DNA of 64,000 bases from Nemertoderma westbladi (lineage: Eukaryota > Xenacoelomorpha > Nemertodermatida > Nemertodermatidae), in contig JAUCBJ010008373.1 in the NCBI GenBank assembly GCA_032718475.1, forward strand, positions 1 to 64,000, given 5' to 3'. This document shows, in pieces, positions 30,953 to 40,475 of the stretch. The notes beneath the pieces are model-generated. The model had not been told where the DNA came from and searched no databases. It saw only the letters and a list, made by a program, of their open reading frames with translations. The number at the start of each line of letters is the position of its first letter. The stretch's first letter is position 1. The position numbers and the translations under genes were made by a program.

Positions 30953-33295
30953 ATGTCTTTCACTGCTTACCGTAAGGCTGATCTGGCTGAAGTCCTCCAG
31001 CAACTGAACAGTTCTGATCCCAACTACTCGCTACCCGACAAGAAAGCCGACATGATCGATGAACTCAGCAAAGAGAATCCGGTCGCAATTAAGATTCTTC
31101 TGTCGCATATACAGAAGAGTCAAACGGTTCTACAGCCATCAGTACCTCATCCGCAAACACCACATTCGTATCCACAAAAGGTAAAACTACCCGAATTCTA
31201 TGAGAAAGACGCTAGAGTATGGTTCCAACAAGTGGAAGCCGTGCTTGAAGGACACCCAGCTGCAGCAATGAGATCCAATTTGTTGGCTGCTTTGCCAACA
31301 GAAACAATATTGGATGCTGGAGTCAACCTCAGTGATACTTTCGAGACGATTAAAGATAATATAATAAATCATTTGGCTGACAGCGACAACAAACGCCTGC
31401 GTAAATTACTTGCAGCTCAAGAGCTTGGTGACAGAAAGCCTTCAGCAGCCCTGCGGCAAATGCTGCGCCTAGCACCAGCAAATGAACAAATCGTACGTTT
31501 GCGTTTTCTAGAAATCTTACCATCCTCGGTCAGTATAGTTCTAACAACTTTGAGTGGTCTTTCACTGGAACAAATGGGTGATGTTGCTGATAAAATGATT
31601 AAGCAACAGGATTCCCAATCGTCAACTAGTTTATCCGCACCAATCCATCATCAGACTGAAATCAACATGCTCCAGGAGTCGCAAAAAATCCTTGTCCAAT
31701 CACAGAAGTCACTCGCTGATCAAATTTCGCAGATAAATACGCAACTAAGAGACCTCTCAACACGCCGAGATGGAGATCGTTCCCGTTCTCGATACAACTC
31801 ATCACGCTCTGGTTCTCGTTCAGCAACACCTCATCGTCAGCGCTCACATTCCCGCTCCCAATCTCGAGAATACAACCCAAATGGAGCCTGGTGTTACTAC
31901 CATTACACTTATGGCAGAGAAGCATCCACGTGTCGACCGCCCTGTTCATGGCGCAATCTAACAAACCGACGTTGTGGAAATCCAGGTAACTCTGACAGTA
32001 ATAATGAAAACAATAATACCGGTGGTAGTGATATTTGTAATATTCACGTAGAAGCTTTACCGGTAGGAGAATTTCTAATTGATTCTGGCAGTGGTTATTC
32101 TATATTACCCCAGAAATTCCAATCCCTTCTGAAAAATAAATCCCAGAATAATGTCCTGTTGAAAGCAGCTAATTATTCTGAAATACGAAATTATGGGAGC
32201 GGAATACTTGAATTTTATATTCCAACCCTTAGAAAGGAACCATTTACTTGGAATTTTATAGTGGCAGACGTAACACAACCCATTCTTGGAATTGATTTTC
32301 TCCGACACAATAATATCAATATTGATTGTGCGAGTAAACAAATATATTTCAAAACTCCAATGAAAATGTCGATTCAAAACGAAAACAATAAACCCAATAA
32401 AAAACAAGAACAACCCTCAAAAATCAGCAACCAGAATCAATCCAACTTTATCTACAGTACGACTTCTAACATGACCAGAACCCCACATATATTTTCAGTA
32501 ACTGGTGGCAGGAATTATCGTTTAAAGCTAATAGTGATGATTTTAATGATTCTCTCTATTTTTTACCCTTTAGCATATTGTGTTAGCAAGTTACCGTTAT
32601 CCATATTTGCCTTACCTTTCTTCTTTATATTTGGTACTGGTGCGATATTAGGTTTAACATTGGATTGTTTTACAATTGGTGATGAACTATTTGGTTATGC
32701 AGGACCGCCCAAAGTAGACATTAGTAGTAAATCGTCTGATTTTTGGTTTCCAATTTCAACTGTTTCAAGTAAGGAAATTAATAAGGAAATTTCAAGAGTT
32801 AACTTAATCAATTCAAATACCAAAACAAGGTTAAATAAATTGTTAAATAAGTATGATACTGTTTTCTCTCTGAGATGTAAAAACGAACCAGTAAAACATA
32901 ATATAGAACACCATATAATCACTAGCGGACCTCCGTGTTTTTCTAGACCGCGTAGATTATTTGGTGAAAAATTAACCGCCGCAACTTCCGATTTTAATAA
33001 TTTAGTTAAAAATAGCATTGCAGAACGCAGCGATTCGCCATGGTGTTCTCCGTTGCACATGGTACCAAAATCTGATGGTACTTGGAGAAATTGTGGTGAT
33101 TATCGTCGCTTAAATCGGCAAACTGTTTATGACTGCTATCCTATGCCAAACATAGCAGACATAAGCAATAACTTTAGGGGCTGCACCGTCTTTACAAAAA
33201 TAGATCTCGAAAAAGCTTTTTACCAAATTCCTATGGCGGATGATGACGTAAAAAAAAACTGCTATTACTACACCTTTTGGTATGTTTTGTTTTAA
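30953..33295 (+). CDS. Gypsy gag, protease and start of RT, with two membrane-like segments
   Basis: 780 codons from an ATG 57 bp after the LTR. Gag spans residues ~1-350. Instead of a classic CCHC knuckle it has the WCYYHYTYGREASTCRPPCSW pattern (about residues 313-333) seen in many animal Gypsy Gags, after a Ser/Arg-rich stretch. The protease active site LIDSGSGYSILP is at ~32076-32111. Unexpectedly, residues ~523-545 and ~548-575 are strongly hydrophobic, like two membrane helices, between protease and RT. RT begins at ~32900 and includes LEKAFYQIPM. The frame then leaves the RT in an A9 run (33250-33258) and ends 12 codons later; the RT continues in the +1 frame. Confidence 0.92.
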   Translation: MSFTAYRKADLAEVLQQLNSSDPNYSLPDKKADMIDELSKENPVAIKILLSHIQKSQTVLQPSVPHPQTPHSYPQKVKLPEFYEKDARVWFQQVEAVLEGHPAAAMRSNLLAALPTETILDAGVNLSDTFETIKDNIINHLADSDNKRLRKLLAAQELGDRKPSAALRQMLRLAPANEQIVRLRFLEILPSSVSIVLTTLSGLSLEQMGDVADKMIKQQDSQSSTSLSAPIHHQTEINMLQESQKILVQSQKSLADQISQINTQLRDLSTRRDGDRSRSRYNSSRSGSRSATPHRQRSHSRSQSREYNPNGAWCYYHYTYGREASTCRPPCSWRNLTNRRCGNPGNSDSNNENNNTGGSDICNIHVEALPVGEFLIDSGSGYSILPQKFQSLLKNKSQNNVLLKAANYSEIRNYGSGILEFYIPTLRKEPFTWNFIVADVTQPILGIDFLRHNNINIDCASKQIYFKTPMKMSIQNENNKPNKKQEQPSKISNQNQSNFIYSTTSNMTRTPHIFSVTGGRNYRLKLIVMILMILSIFYPLAYCVSKLPLSIFALPFFFIFGTGAILGLTLDCFTIGDELFGYAGPPKVDISSKSSDFWFPISTVSSKEINKEISRVNLINSNTKTRLNKLLNKYDTVFSLRCKNEPVKHNIEHHIITSGPPCFSRPRRLFGEKLTAATSDFNNLVKNSIAERSDSPWCSPLHMVPKSDGTWRNCGDYRRLNRQTVYDCYPMPNIADISNNFRGCTVFTKIDLEKAFYQIPMADDDVKKNCYYYTFWYVLF

Positions 33296-35405
33296 AAGAA
33301 TGCCTTTTGGTCTCAAAAACGCAAGCCAAACCTTTCAACGATTAATTGATACTGCTCTTTCAGGTTTACCTTTTGCTGTGGGTTACATTGACGATATATT
33401 AATCGCAAGCCCAAACGAAGAACAACATTTTAAGGACCTGGAGGCAGTACTAAAACGATTTGAGAGTTACGGTTTGAAAGCCAAAATATCAAAGTGTTCA
33501 TATTTTCAAACTGAAGTACAATTTTTAGGTTACGTGATATCTAAAAATGGCGTTTCCCCAAATCCATCCAAAATTCAAGCGATAAAAGAAGTACCACAAC
33601 CCAAATCTATTTCTTCATTGCGTCGATTTTTAGGAATGTGTGGATTTTACCACCGATTCATACCAAATTTTTCATTGATAGCTGCACCACTCACCGACCT
33701 CACTAGAAAAATAAATAAGTCCAAAAACGAAAATTTTGAACTTACTTTAGATGCGCAACTTGCCTTTAGCAATTTAAAAAGTGCTTTAGAAAAGTCAATA
33801 ACTCTGTCTTTCCCTTTGAAAGGAGCACCTCTAAGTATAACAACAGATGCTTCTTCCATTGCGTTAGGTGCAGTTATTCATCAGTTGGTTAACGGGAGAG
33901 CAGAGCCATTAGCTTTCTATTCTAGAAAATTAACAGCTGCAGAATCAAAAAAATCAGCTTTTGATCGAGAACTTCTTGGAATTTATGCAGCATTAAAACA
34001 ACACGATTGGTTACTTGGCCAAGAAATAACAATTTTTACAGACCATAAACCTCTTGTGCATAGTTTAACAATGAAAAATCCTTCGCCACAACAATCTAGA
34101 TGGTTATCCTACATTTCAGAGTTCACAAGTAAGATTGAACATGTTTCTGGTTCCGATAATATTGTGGCTGACGCCCTTTCTCGTCCTATATGTGCCATTT
34201 CATTCGACAATTTGGAAGAATTAGCCGACGCACAATCAGCTGATAGTGACTTACAATCATTTTTCCGCTCAACTAATTTACCTTTAAAAAGAGTGAAAGT
34301 TCTTGGCGACAAAGAGGTAGTTTACGATGACTCTACGCCCCATCTAAGACCATATATTCCGATGACATTAAGACGCCAAATTTTTGACAGTATTCACAAT
34401 TTATCCCATCCAGGTCCCAAAGAATCGTCACATTTAGTTACTGCTCGTTTTATATGGCCAGGTGTTAAAAAGCAGGTAAAAGTTTGGGCTAACGAATGTC
34501 AGCATTGCCAAACTTGTAAAATTACACGCCATATTAAAACTCCAATAGACACAATACCTACTTCATCTAGGTTAGACACCGTACATATAGATATCGTAGG
34601 TCCATTACCTCCATCCAATGGCTATAAATACTTATTCACAGCGGTAGATAGATACACCAGATGGCCCGAAGTAGTACCTTTAAGAAATATAACTGCAGAT
34701 ACAGTAGCTACTGCTTTCTTAAATTCTTGGATAAGTCGATTCGGTATTCCCCGCAAAATAGTTACTGACCGCGGTTCACAATTTGAATCAGCTTTATTCT
34801 CCGCCCTGATTTCACAATTAGGAATTGATCGCGCACGTACTACTGCATATCACCCTTCCTGTAATGGCCTTGTCGAACGATTTCATAGGAGTCTTAAAGC
34901 ATCACTTAGGGCAAAATGTTGCAGTAGAACATGGTTTAGAGAACTACCTTTAGTGCTTTTAGGTTTGCGATCCGCAATAGGAGTACATGGATTTTCTCCG
35001 GCCCAATTGATGTACGGAACTGAATTACTCCTCCCAGGTCAATATTTTCTACCTGAATCAAATACCTTAGACCAAACGTTGCCCAATTTTGTTGAAAATT
35101 TATTCCGTAAAGTTGATAAATTTAACCCACCAGAGAGAAAACATTTGACTAAATCATACCTTCCACAATCGCTTGAGAACGCTACACACGTGTGGGTTCG
35201 AGATCCTATTAAGCGATCTTCACTAAATCCTTTATACAAAGGACCTTACGAAATAATTAGTAAAACAGCGAAAACAGTCAAAATTAAAATTCATAAAGGT
35301 GAAGAAACATTGTCTCTAGATAGAATAAAGCCTGTAGTGAAACCTCAAAAATTAGACGATCGCAATAATAATGTTATTAAGAAAACAGTAAGTTTTAGGT
35401 TATAG
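33282..35405 (+). CDS. Gypsy RT, RNase H and integrase
   Basis: The coding signal in this frame begins just after the A9 run (about 33259); the ATG at 33282 is internal to the RT. RT: FKRMPFGLKNA and YIDDILIA (~33388-33410). RNase H: TTDASSIALGAVIHQ, FTDHKPL and the C-terminal ADALSR. Integrase: HHCC zinc domain (HNLSHPGPKES to CQHCQTCK, ~34393-34520) and a DDE core VHIDIVGPLP, TDRGSQFES, HPSCNGLVERFH (~34580-34890). A chromo-type domain is not obvious, but an SH3-like WVRDP..SSLNPLYKGPYEI segment closes the integrase. All catalytic residues visible are intact. Confidence 0.95.
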   Translation: MFCFKRMPFGLKNASQTFQRLIDTALSGLPFAVGYIDDILIASPNEEQHFKDLEAVLKRFESYGLKAKISKCSYFQTEVQFLGYVISKNGVSPNPSKIQAIKEVPQPKSISSLRRFLGMCGFYHRFIPNFSLIAAPLTDLTRKINKSKNENFELTLDAQLAFSNLKSALEKSITLSFPLKGAPLSITTDASSIALGAVIHQLVNGRAEPLAFYSRKLTAAESKKSAFDRELLGIYAALKQHDWLLGQEITIFTDHKPLVHSLTMKNPSPQQSRWLSYISEFTSKIEHVSGSDNIVADALSRPICAISFDNLEELADAQSADSDLQSFFRSTNLPLKRVKVLGDKEVVYDDSTPHLRPYIPMTLRRQIFDSIHNLSHPGPKESSHLVTARFIWPGVKKQVKVWANECQHCQTCKITRHIKTPIDTIPTSSRLDTVHIDIVGPLPPSNGYKYLFTAVDRYTRWPEVVPLRNITADTVATAFLNSWISRFGIPRKIVTDRGSQFESALFSALISQLGIDRARTTAYHPSCNGLVERFHRSLKASLRAKCCSRTWFRELPLVLLGLRSAIGVHGFSPAQLMYGTELLLPGQYFLPESNTLDQTLPNFVENLFRKVDKFNPPERKHLTKSYLPQSLENATHVWVRDPIKRSSLNPLYKGPYEIISKTAKTVKIKIHKGEETLSLDRIKPVVKPQKLDDRNNNVIKKTVSFRL

Positions 35406-35551
35406 TAATCAGTTATTTTTGAGTCTATTTCACTTTCAATCTCATTAGGTTCAGTCTAACTTTAATGAGCCTTTAATGATACTCTTGTTTATCTCATATT
35501 TAGTGTAAATATTTATTTAATAATGTGCTCCGCAATTAGGAAGGGGGGTCA

Positions 35552-35772
35552 TGTTAGAGTAACCAATATGTAATTTAATCAGATTAATTATATTGATTAA
35601 TTATAATATACAACTGATTAGTCAGCTGTGCAGTAGGAGATAATTGTATGTTACACAGCTGTGCAGTTAGAGGTAGTAGGACAATATGCATAACGATGAA
35701 GAAGAATTAATTAATATATGAACTATAGTAAACTACAGTAATTGTTTTCTGATCCTGTGAGTAATCCTCACA
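35552..35772 (+). repeat. 3' LTR of the Gypsy element
   Basis: 221 bp, apparently identical to 30675-30895, preceded by AGGAAGGGGGGTCA (polypurine tract) and followed by the ATAGG duplicate. Identity implies very recent insertion or gene conversion. Confidence 0.95.
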
Positions 35773-36535
35773 ATAGGCTACTTGGAACTCCGATCGCTTC
35801 ACAAAAATGTCAGTATCGCGGCCGTATCCTGCGACCCCTTTAGCCACATAGAAACAACGGGTTCAGTCAGCTGCAAAACGCCCCCAATTAAATCTCGCTA
35901 ATTGAGCAACTGAAGTTGGCATTCCGCAATGGGAGGGAGTTCTCCTGGAGTGGGGGGTCGCGGTGGAACACCCGACAAGGGAAGTAGAATGGAGGTATTG
36001 TTGGTCAATGGTCGCAAGGAACCGCCAGGGACTTTCTTGTGCGGAATTCCCGCGGCTGCGCGGGACACTCTGGCCAATGTCAGAATGTTGAATACAAATG
36101 ACGGCAGTGCTTCCATAACTTAAACGGAGAGCCGTCATCTGCCTGCACTGCGTCGTGGTAGCGCGGCGATCCACTGATCTCGTTCGGCACCGACAGGAGA
36201 AATTTTCACTGCACGAACGTTCAGTAAACTGCAGAACTGTCTAGCTGTCTGTTTGTAGGTTAAGTATACTGGTATAATAAATCATTCTACGGTAGCAGTA
36301 CAGCTTACAGCAGTACTGCAGTATGAAATGAATGGACTTCGCTAGCGAAGTCGGATCAGGCAGTATGCCAGTCCTGTAGTATAGTAGTCCTTGTACGAAA
36401 CCTAATACAGTAATAACAGAATACGTTGTTCTGAAGGCAATAGGCCTATCGGTACGAATACTGTAAGTGAAGACTGAAGCATGCGCCCATGTAAAGAATA
36501 CCAGGATTGAATTTAAGATATTTCGTGCTGTAATT
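35773..36535. other. intergenic sequence, GC-richer than neighbours
   Basis: A GC-rich part (~35780-36200) has short open frames on both strands, none with a domain I recognise. It could be the edge of an old repeat. No gene is called. Confidence 0.5.
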
Positions 36536-37210
36536 TTTTTTTTTTTTGGTTGACAAGTATTTATTTTTGGGGGAAAAATAATTGTTTTTGGGGGTAGAAT
36601 AATTGTTTTTGGGGATGAATAGTTGTTTTTGGTGAGAGGGATGTGTCCCATACTCAATATTTGGGGATGTGAATTGGGTCTACAAAAAATATATTAGGTG
36701 GAAAATAATTTATTTTCGTGTTAAATCATCTAATTTGGGGTGACATTCAATTAGTAGCGGTTGAAATACACTAGGGAAAAGAAAATACGCCCTGAGGAGT
36801 GAGAATACACGATCAGACGATAATGTAGCGTTAGCTCCAAATCGGTATAACCTTAGGCCCTGTGGCGTTAGGTACTGTAGCTTTAGGTCCTGGCGCAAAT
36901 ATCTGACTGGTGATTCTGTATTAATCTATTCTACAATATCCCTACCTCTCGTTTATTGTTTTGGTTCCTTTCAACTCGCCTCTGCCAGTCTGTAACCTGC
37001 TCCTTTACTAACCTGCCTGCCTGCCTGGTTTTGGATGTTGGAGGCAGACTGGACCTACTGACCTAATGGCACGGCCTTAACTGCCTAACGCTACCAGGAC
37101 CTAAAGTTACGGACCTAACGCTAACAGGACCTATAATGCCACGGACCTAACGCTACCATCAGGACTGCAGGACCTAATAGCCTAAAGCGCCAGGACCTAA
37201 CGCACTATAA
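36536..37210. repeat. simple and short interspersed repeats upstream of the fusion gene
   Basis: 36560-36640 repeats TAATTGTTTTTGGGG. 36825-36900 and 37040-37205 contain many copies of GGACCTAACGC and, in the first part, its reverse complement (GCGTTAGGTAC, TTTAGGTCCTG). 36950-37010 holds an inverted copy of the GGAAAGGAGCAGGTTA family. Confidence 0.65.
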
Positions 37211-37459
37211 CCGAATACACTAGGTGCTAGGCAGCTAGGGAAATTTAACCGGGTCGAGTGATTTTGCATGGCGAGTGAAAATTCTCTGTTACACACCGGG
37301 TGTCGGTGATCTCTACTCAGCTACTCTATGGAAGGTTTTACGTTTTACCGTTCATCATCTAGCTAGCCGAGTACAGCAGTAGCCAGATACAGTACAGAGC
37401 TGCAGAGTGAGTCAGTCTGTTGGTGAAGTGTTCATTTATATTATTTTCATTTGTTAATT

Positions 37460-40435
37460 ATGGATTTAACAAATACCGCTACCATTTCGATTTCGTCTAA
37501 TTACAATGACAGGACGCATCCGATCCATGGGAAACGCAGTTTCTATTCAATTCCAGACAACGAAATTCAGAAAACTAAATGTCGTAGTAAATTTCATTAT
37601 CAAAAATCTACGGATGACGACGAGGACGATAGTGCCAGACGGTTGCAGCAATCTAATAAACTGTGTTCCTATATAGAAGAAAATATAGTTGGGAATGGAA
37701 GTTGTTTTATCGGACCTTTTGGGGAACGGCAGATAGTATACTGCGATTATATAGCCTCGGGTAAATCTCTCCGATTCATCGAGGATTATATAAGAAGTCA
37801 AGTGTTACCGATGTATGGTAACACCCACACAACCACCACGGTCACGTCGTTACAGACCACGTTGTATCGCCACGAAGCTCGCGATATTATACGTAACGCC
37901 TGTAACGCTAGCGAATACGACGCCGTTATTTTCGCCGGGTCTGGAGTAACAGGCGCCGTACATAAACTCATCGGGGCTATGGATCTAGGGAATCGGAAAA
38001 CTGTTGTGTTTCTAGGGCCATTCGAACACCATTCCAGCCTCCTACCCTGGAGAGAAGCTGGAGCCACTATAGTTTATATCCCAGAAAACTGTGAAGGAAC
38101 TCTAGATATTAAAGAACTGACGAATAAACTTATAGAATATAAATCGAGTGGATTTCTTATTGGTTGTTTTAATGCGGCTAGCAACATCACTGGAATACTA
38201 GAAAATGTTAACGAAGTTACAGCGTGTTGTCATAGTAACGGGTGTTTAGCTTTGTGGGATTACGCTACAGCAGGTCCCTATGTTCCCATTGATATGAACC
38301 CAGTTGACCCCTGCAGGAGCGACCACAGTCTCGTCTCCAAGGACGCCGTATTTATTTCTCCCCATAAATTTATAGGCGGGGTTGAAACTCCGGGTGTTCT
38401 GATAGCGAAACGGAATTTGTTGACCAATGGGGTGCCGCACTGCGGCGGGGGCGGGGGGAGTGTGTTCTTTGTGACTCAAGATTCGCATCGGTACCTACAG
38501 GAAGTGGAGAACAGAGAGGAGCCAGGGACCCCGGCAATAGTAGGGAGTATCCGAGCTGGATTGGCGTTCCAACTGAAACATAACGTAGATCCGGAGTTTA
38601 TAAAAGCGAGGGAACTCAGTCTAGCTCGGCGCGCGTTGGAAGTCCTCTCGACCAATCAGAACGTAGTAATCCTGGGTTCCCAAACGACCCAACGTCTCCC
38701 GGTTATGTCCTTCCTCGTCTACCACCAACAATCCGGATACTTCCTCCATTACAACTACATCTGCGCCCTCCTAAACGACTTGTTTGGTGTTCAGACGCGC
38801 GGAGGCTGCGCATGCGCTGGTCCATACGCCCAATCTCTACTTGGATTGGATGAGCCCACAGCGCGGCTCTATGAGCAACTGTTATTGGAGGATTCCCGAC
38901 TGGATAGAACTCATCTGCGACGGCGTACGGAATTCTCGGACAAGGAAGTTCTGAGACCGGGGTTCGTGCGATTCAATCTGTCCTACTTTATGTCGGACCC
39001 GACGGTTGAATACATTCTCGATGCGGTTTGCTTCGTGGCCGAGCACGCCTGGAGATTTCTTCCCTGGTACACGTTCATTGCTGAGACCGGGGAATGGCGT
39101 CATCGGAAACACAGGGTCTTTACAGACCGGAAGTGGCTGGGATCTATTTCCTATTCCAATGGCGCAATGGTTTTTCCAGATGCTGCCCCTCAACCCACCT
39201 CCTGTCACCCCGGTGTGTCTCCTTCCTTACCAAACACCTTCCCAGATGTCCTCGCTACCGCCTCCCACATCCTCAATCTCATTACCTCAGACAGACAATG
39301 CCTTCCCGATCAGAGACTCATGTTTGAGGATTGCCTTGATTTGCGTTGGTTTTTATTGCCTTCTGAGGCGTATTTGTACGTCCGAGGTGAGGGTGCCGGG
39401 GTTGGTCGATCAGTTAATCAGTTACCTTACATCCCCAGGGGAATGACGGCAGTGAGGCAATGCTATCCGCTTAGTAAGCCATTAGAACACAAAGAACACA
39501 TGACTGATTCACAAAATCTTGTTGACAACATGACGCATTCTCAAGATCTTAAAGACAACAATTCACAAGTAGAGAATGGCGCCTTGGAGTGTGTTCAGGA
39601 TGGTTACTTATTATCGCCTCAAATTTTGACGGATTCTCGATTCCACCACCCCCCGAGGCCGTTGTTTAAGTCGATGATTGAGGCGATTAACGAGTTTGGG
39701 ATGATCAGCGACGGGGATAACGTCCTTCTCGCACTGAGCGGGGGTAAAGATTCCCTTTCGCTGCTCCACGCCCTCAAGCAGTACCAATACGTATCGCGGT
39801 CCAAGGGAGTCCGATTCCGTATGGGTGCGGTCACGGTGGATCCCCAGGCCCAATCCTACGACCCTAGTCCTTTAATCCCCTACATGCAGGCTTTGGGAGT
39901 TCCGTACCACTACGAACGCCAGGATATTATCGGACAGGCCCGAGATACTGAGCCTGTTAGCATATGTTCATTCTGTTCCCGACTAAAGAGAGGAAAGATG
40001 TACGCGTGCGCTCGTCGACATGGATACAACGTGCTCGCCTTGGGACAGCATCTTGATGATATCGCAGAGAGTTTCTTCATGTCTGTGTTCCACAACGGGT
40101 TGCTACGGACGATGAAGGCCAACTACCCCGAGTCGGGGGGTCATCTGCGAGTCATCCGGCCGTTGGTTTATGTTCGAGAGATCGAGACTCGTCGATTCGC
40201 TGAGTCGGTGAACCTTCCGGTTATCCCGGAGAACTGCCCCGCCTGCTTCGAGGCTCCCAAGGAACGTCATCGCATTAAGCAGCTATTAGCGGCCCAAGAG
40301 TTAATGTTTCCTGATTTATTTTTTAGTTTGAAACTGTCTTTGAAGCCTTTATTAGCTAGAGGTTGTAAAGGTTCAAGTGCAGATGATGGAGTTGTTAATG
40401 ATCACTTAACTAATACGTTTAGTAAATTATTATGA
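37460..40435 (+). CDS. fusion protein: class V aminotransferase/cysteine desulfurase-like + TtcA-like PP-loop ATPase
   Basis: 991 codons, one uninterrupted exon. The start is the ATG at 37460 (MDLTNTATIS). Residues ~75-540 form a fold-type I PLP enzyme of the class V/desulfurase group: SPHKFIGG carries the expected Schiff-base Lys (~302), and GGCACAG (~447-453) is where desulfurases hold their sulfur-accepting Cys. Residues ~740-960 form an N-type ATP pyrophosphatase like TtcA: SGGKDS (~758-763), CSFC (~835-838), GQHLDDIAE and CPAC (~926-929), so the Cys pairs that hold an Fe-S cluster in TtcA are present. TtcA makes 2-thiocytidine at tRNA position 32 using sulfur mobilised by a desulfurase; one chain here would supply both steps (inference). 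No clear organelle-targeting peptide is visible. An AATAAA lies 35 bp after the stop. The lack of introns and bacterial-type domains could reflect an old transfer. Confidence 0.9.
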   Translation: MDLTNTATISISSNYNDRTHPIHGKRSFYSIPDNEIQKTKCRSKFHYQKSTDDDEDDSARRLQQSNKLCSYIEENIVGNGSCFIGPFGERQIVYCDYIASGKSLRFIEDYIRSQVLPMYGNTHTTTTVTSLQTTLYRHEARDIIRNACNASEYDAVIFAGSGVTGAVHKLIGAMDLGNRKTVVFLGPFEHHSSLLPWREAGATIVYIPENCEGTLDIKELTNKLIEYKSSGFLIGCFNAASNITGILENVNEVTACCHSNGCLALWDYATAGPYVPIDMNPVDPCRSDHSLVSKDAVFISPHKFIGGVETPGVLIAKRNLLTNGVPHCGGGGGSVFFVTQDSHRYLQEVENREEPGTPAIVGSIRAGLAFQLKHNVDPEFIKARELSLARRALEVLSTNQNVVILGSQTTQRLPVMSFLVYHQQSGYFLHYNYICALLNDLFGVQTRGGCACAGPYAQSLLGLDEPTARLYEQLLLEDSRLDRTHLRRRTEFSDKEVLRPGFVRFNLSYFMSDPTVEYILDAVCFVAEHAWRFLPWYTFIAETGEWRHRKHRVFTDRKWLGSISYSNGAMVFPDAAPQPTSCHPGVSPSLPNTFPDVLATASHILNLITSDRQCLPDQRLMFEDCLDLRWFLLPSEAYLYVRGEGAGVGRSVNQLPYIPRGMTAVRQCYPLSKPLEHKEHMTDSQNLVDNMTHSQDLKDNNSQVENGALECVQDGYLLSPQILTDSRFHHPPRPLFKSMIEAINEFGMISDGDNVLLALSGGKDSLSLLHALKQYQYVSRSKGVRFRMGAVTVDPQAQSYDPSPLIPYMQALGVPYHYERQDIIGQARDTEPVSICSFCSRLKRGKMYACARRHGYNVLALGQHLDDIAESFFMSVFHNGLLRTMKANYPESGGHLRVIRPLVYVREIETRRFAESVNLPVIPENCPACFEAPKERHRIKQLLAAQELMFPDLFFSLKLSLKPLLARGCKGSSADDGVVNDHLTNTFSKLL

Positions 40436-40469
40436 TTTTAATAACGAAACCATTTGTTTTATTAGTTTC

Positions 40470-40475
40470 AATAAA
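40470..40475 (+). terminator. polyadenylation signal of the fusion gene
   Basis: AATAAA 35 bp after the TGA at 40433-40435; another AATAAA follows near 40696. Position is normal for a eukaryotic 3' end. Confidence 0.6.

Larger units (their letters stand above)
30675..35772 (+). mobile_element. Ty3/Gypsy LTR retrotransposon, young insertion
   Basis: 5,098 bp. Two 221-bp LTRs (30675-30895 and 35552-35772) appear identical by eye. ATAGG occurs at 30670-30674 and 35773-35777, a 5-bp target duplication. A PBS-like TGGTGACCCAGCGATT starts at 30898, two bases after the LTR. A G-rich tract (AGGAAGGGGGG) precedes the right LTR. Gag-protease-RT-RNase H-integrase order places it in Ty3/Gypsy. One frame break in an A9 run separates the two long frames. 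Confidence 0.95.

Noticed and set aside
33245-33300. Programmed frameshift in the Gypsy RT
   Set aside because: The break is in the middle of the RT domain, not at a gag/pol boundary, and falls in a plain A9 run, so a one-base indel or sequencing error is more likely.
37460-40435. Bacterial contamination as source of the aminotransferase/TtcA gene
   Set aside because: The gene sits between typical repeats of this genome (TAGGCCTA, GGAAAGGAGCAGGTTA family), has an AATAAA downstream and no bacterial neighbours. Ancient transfer remains possible.
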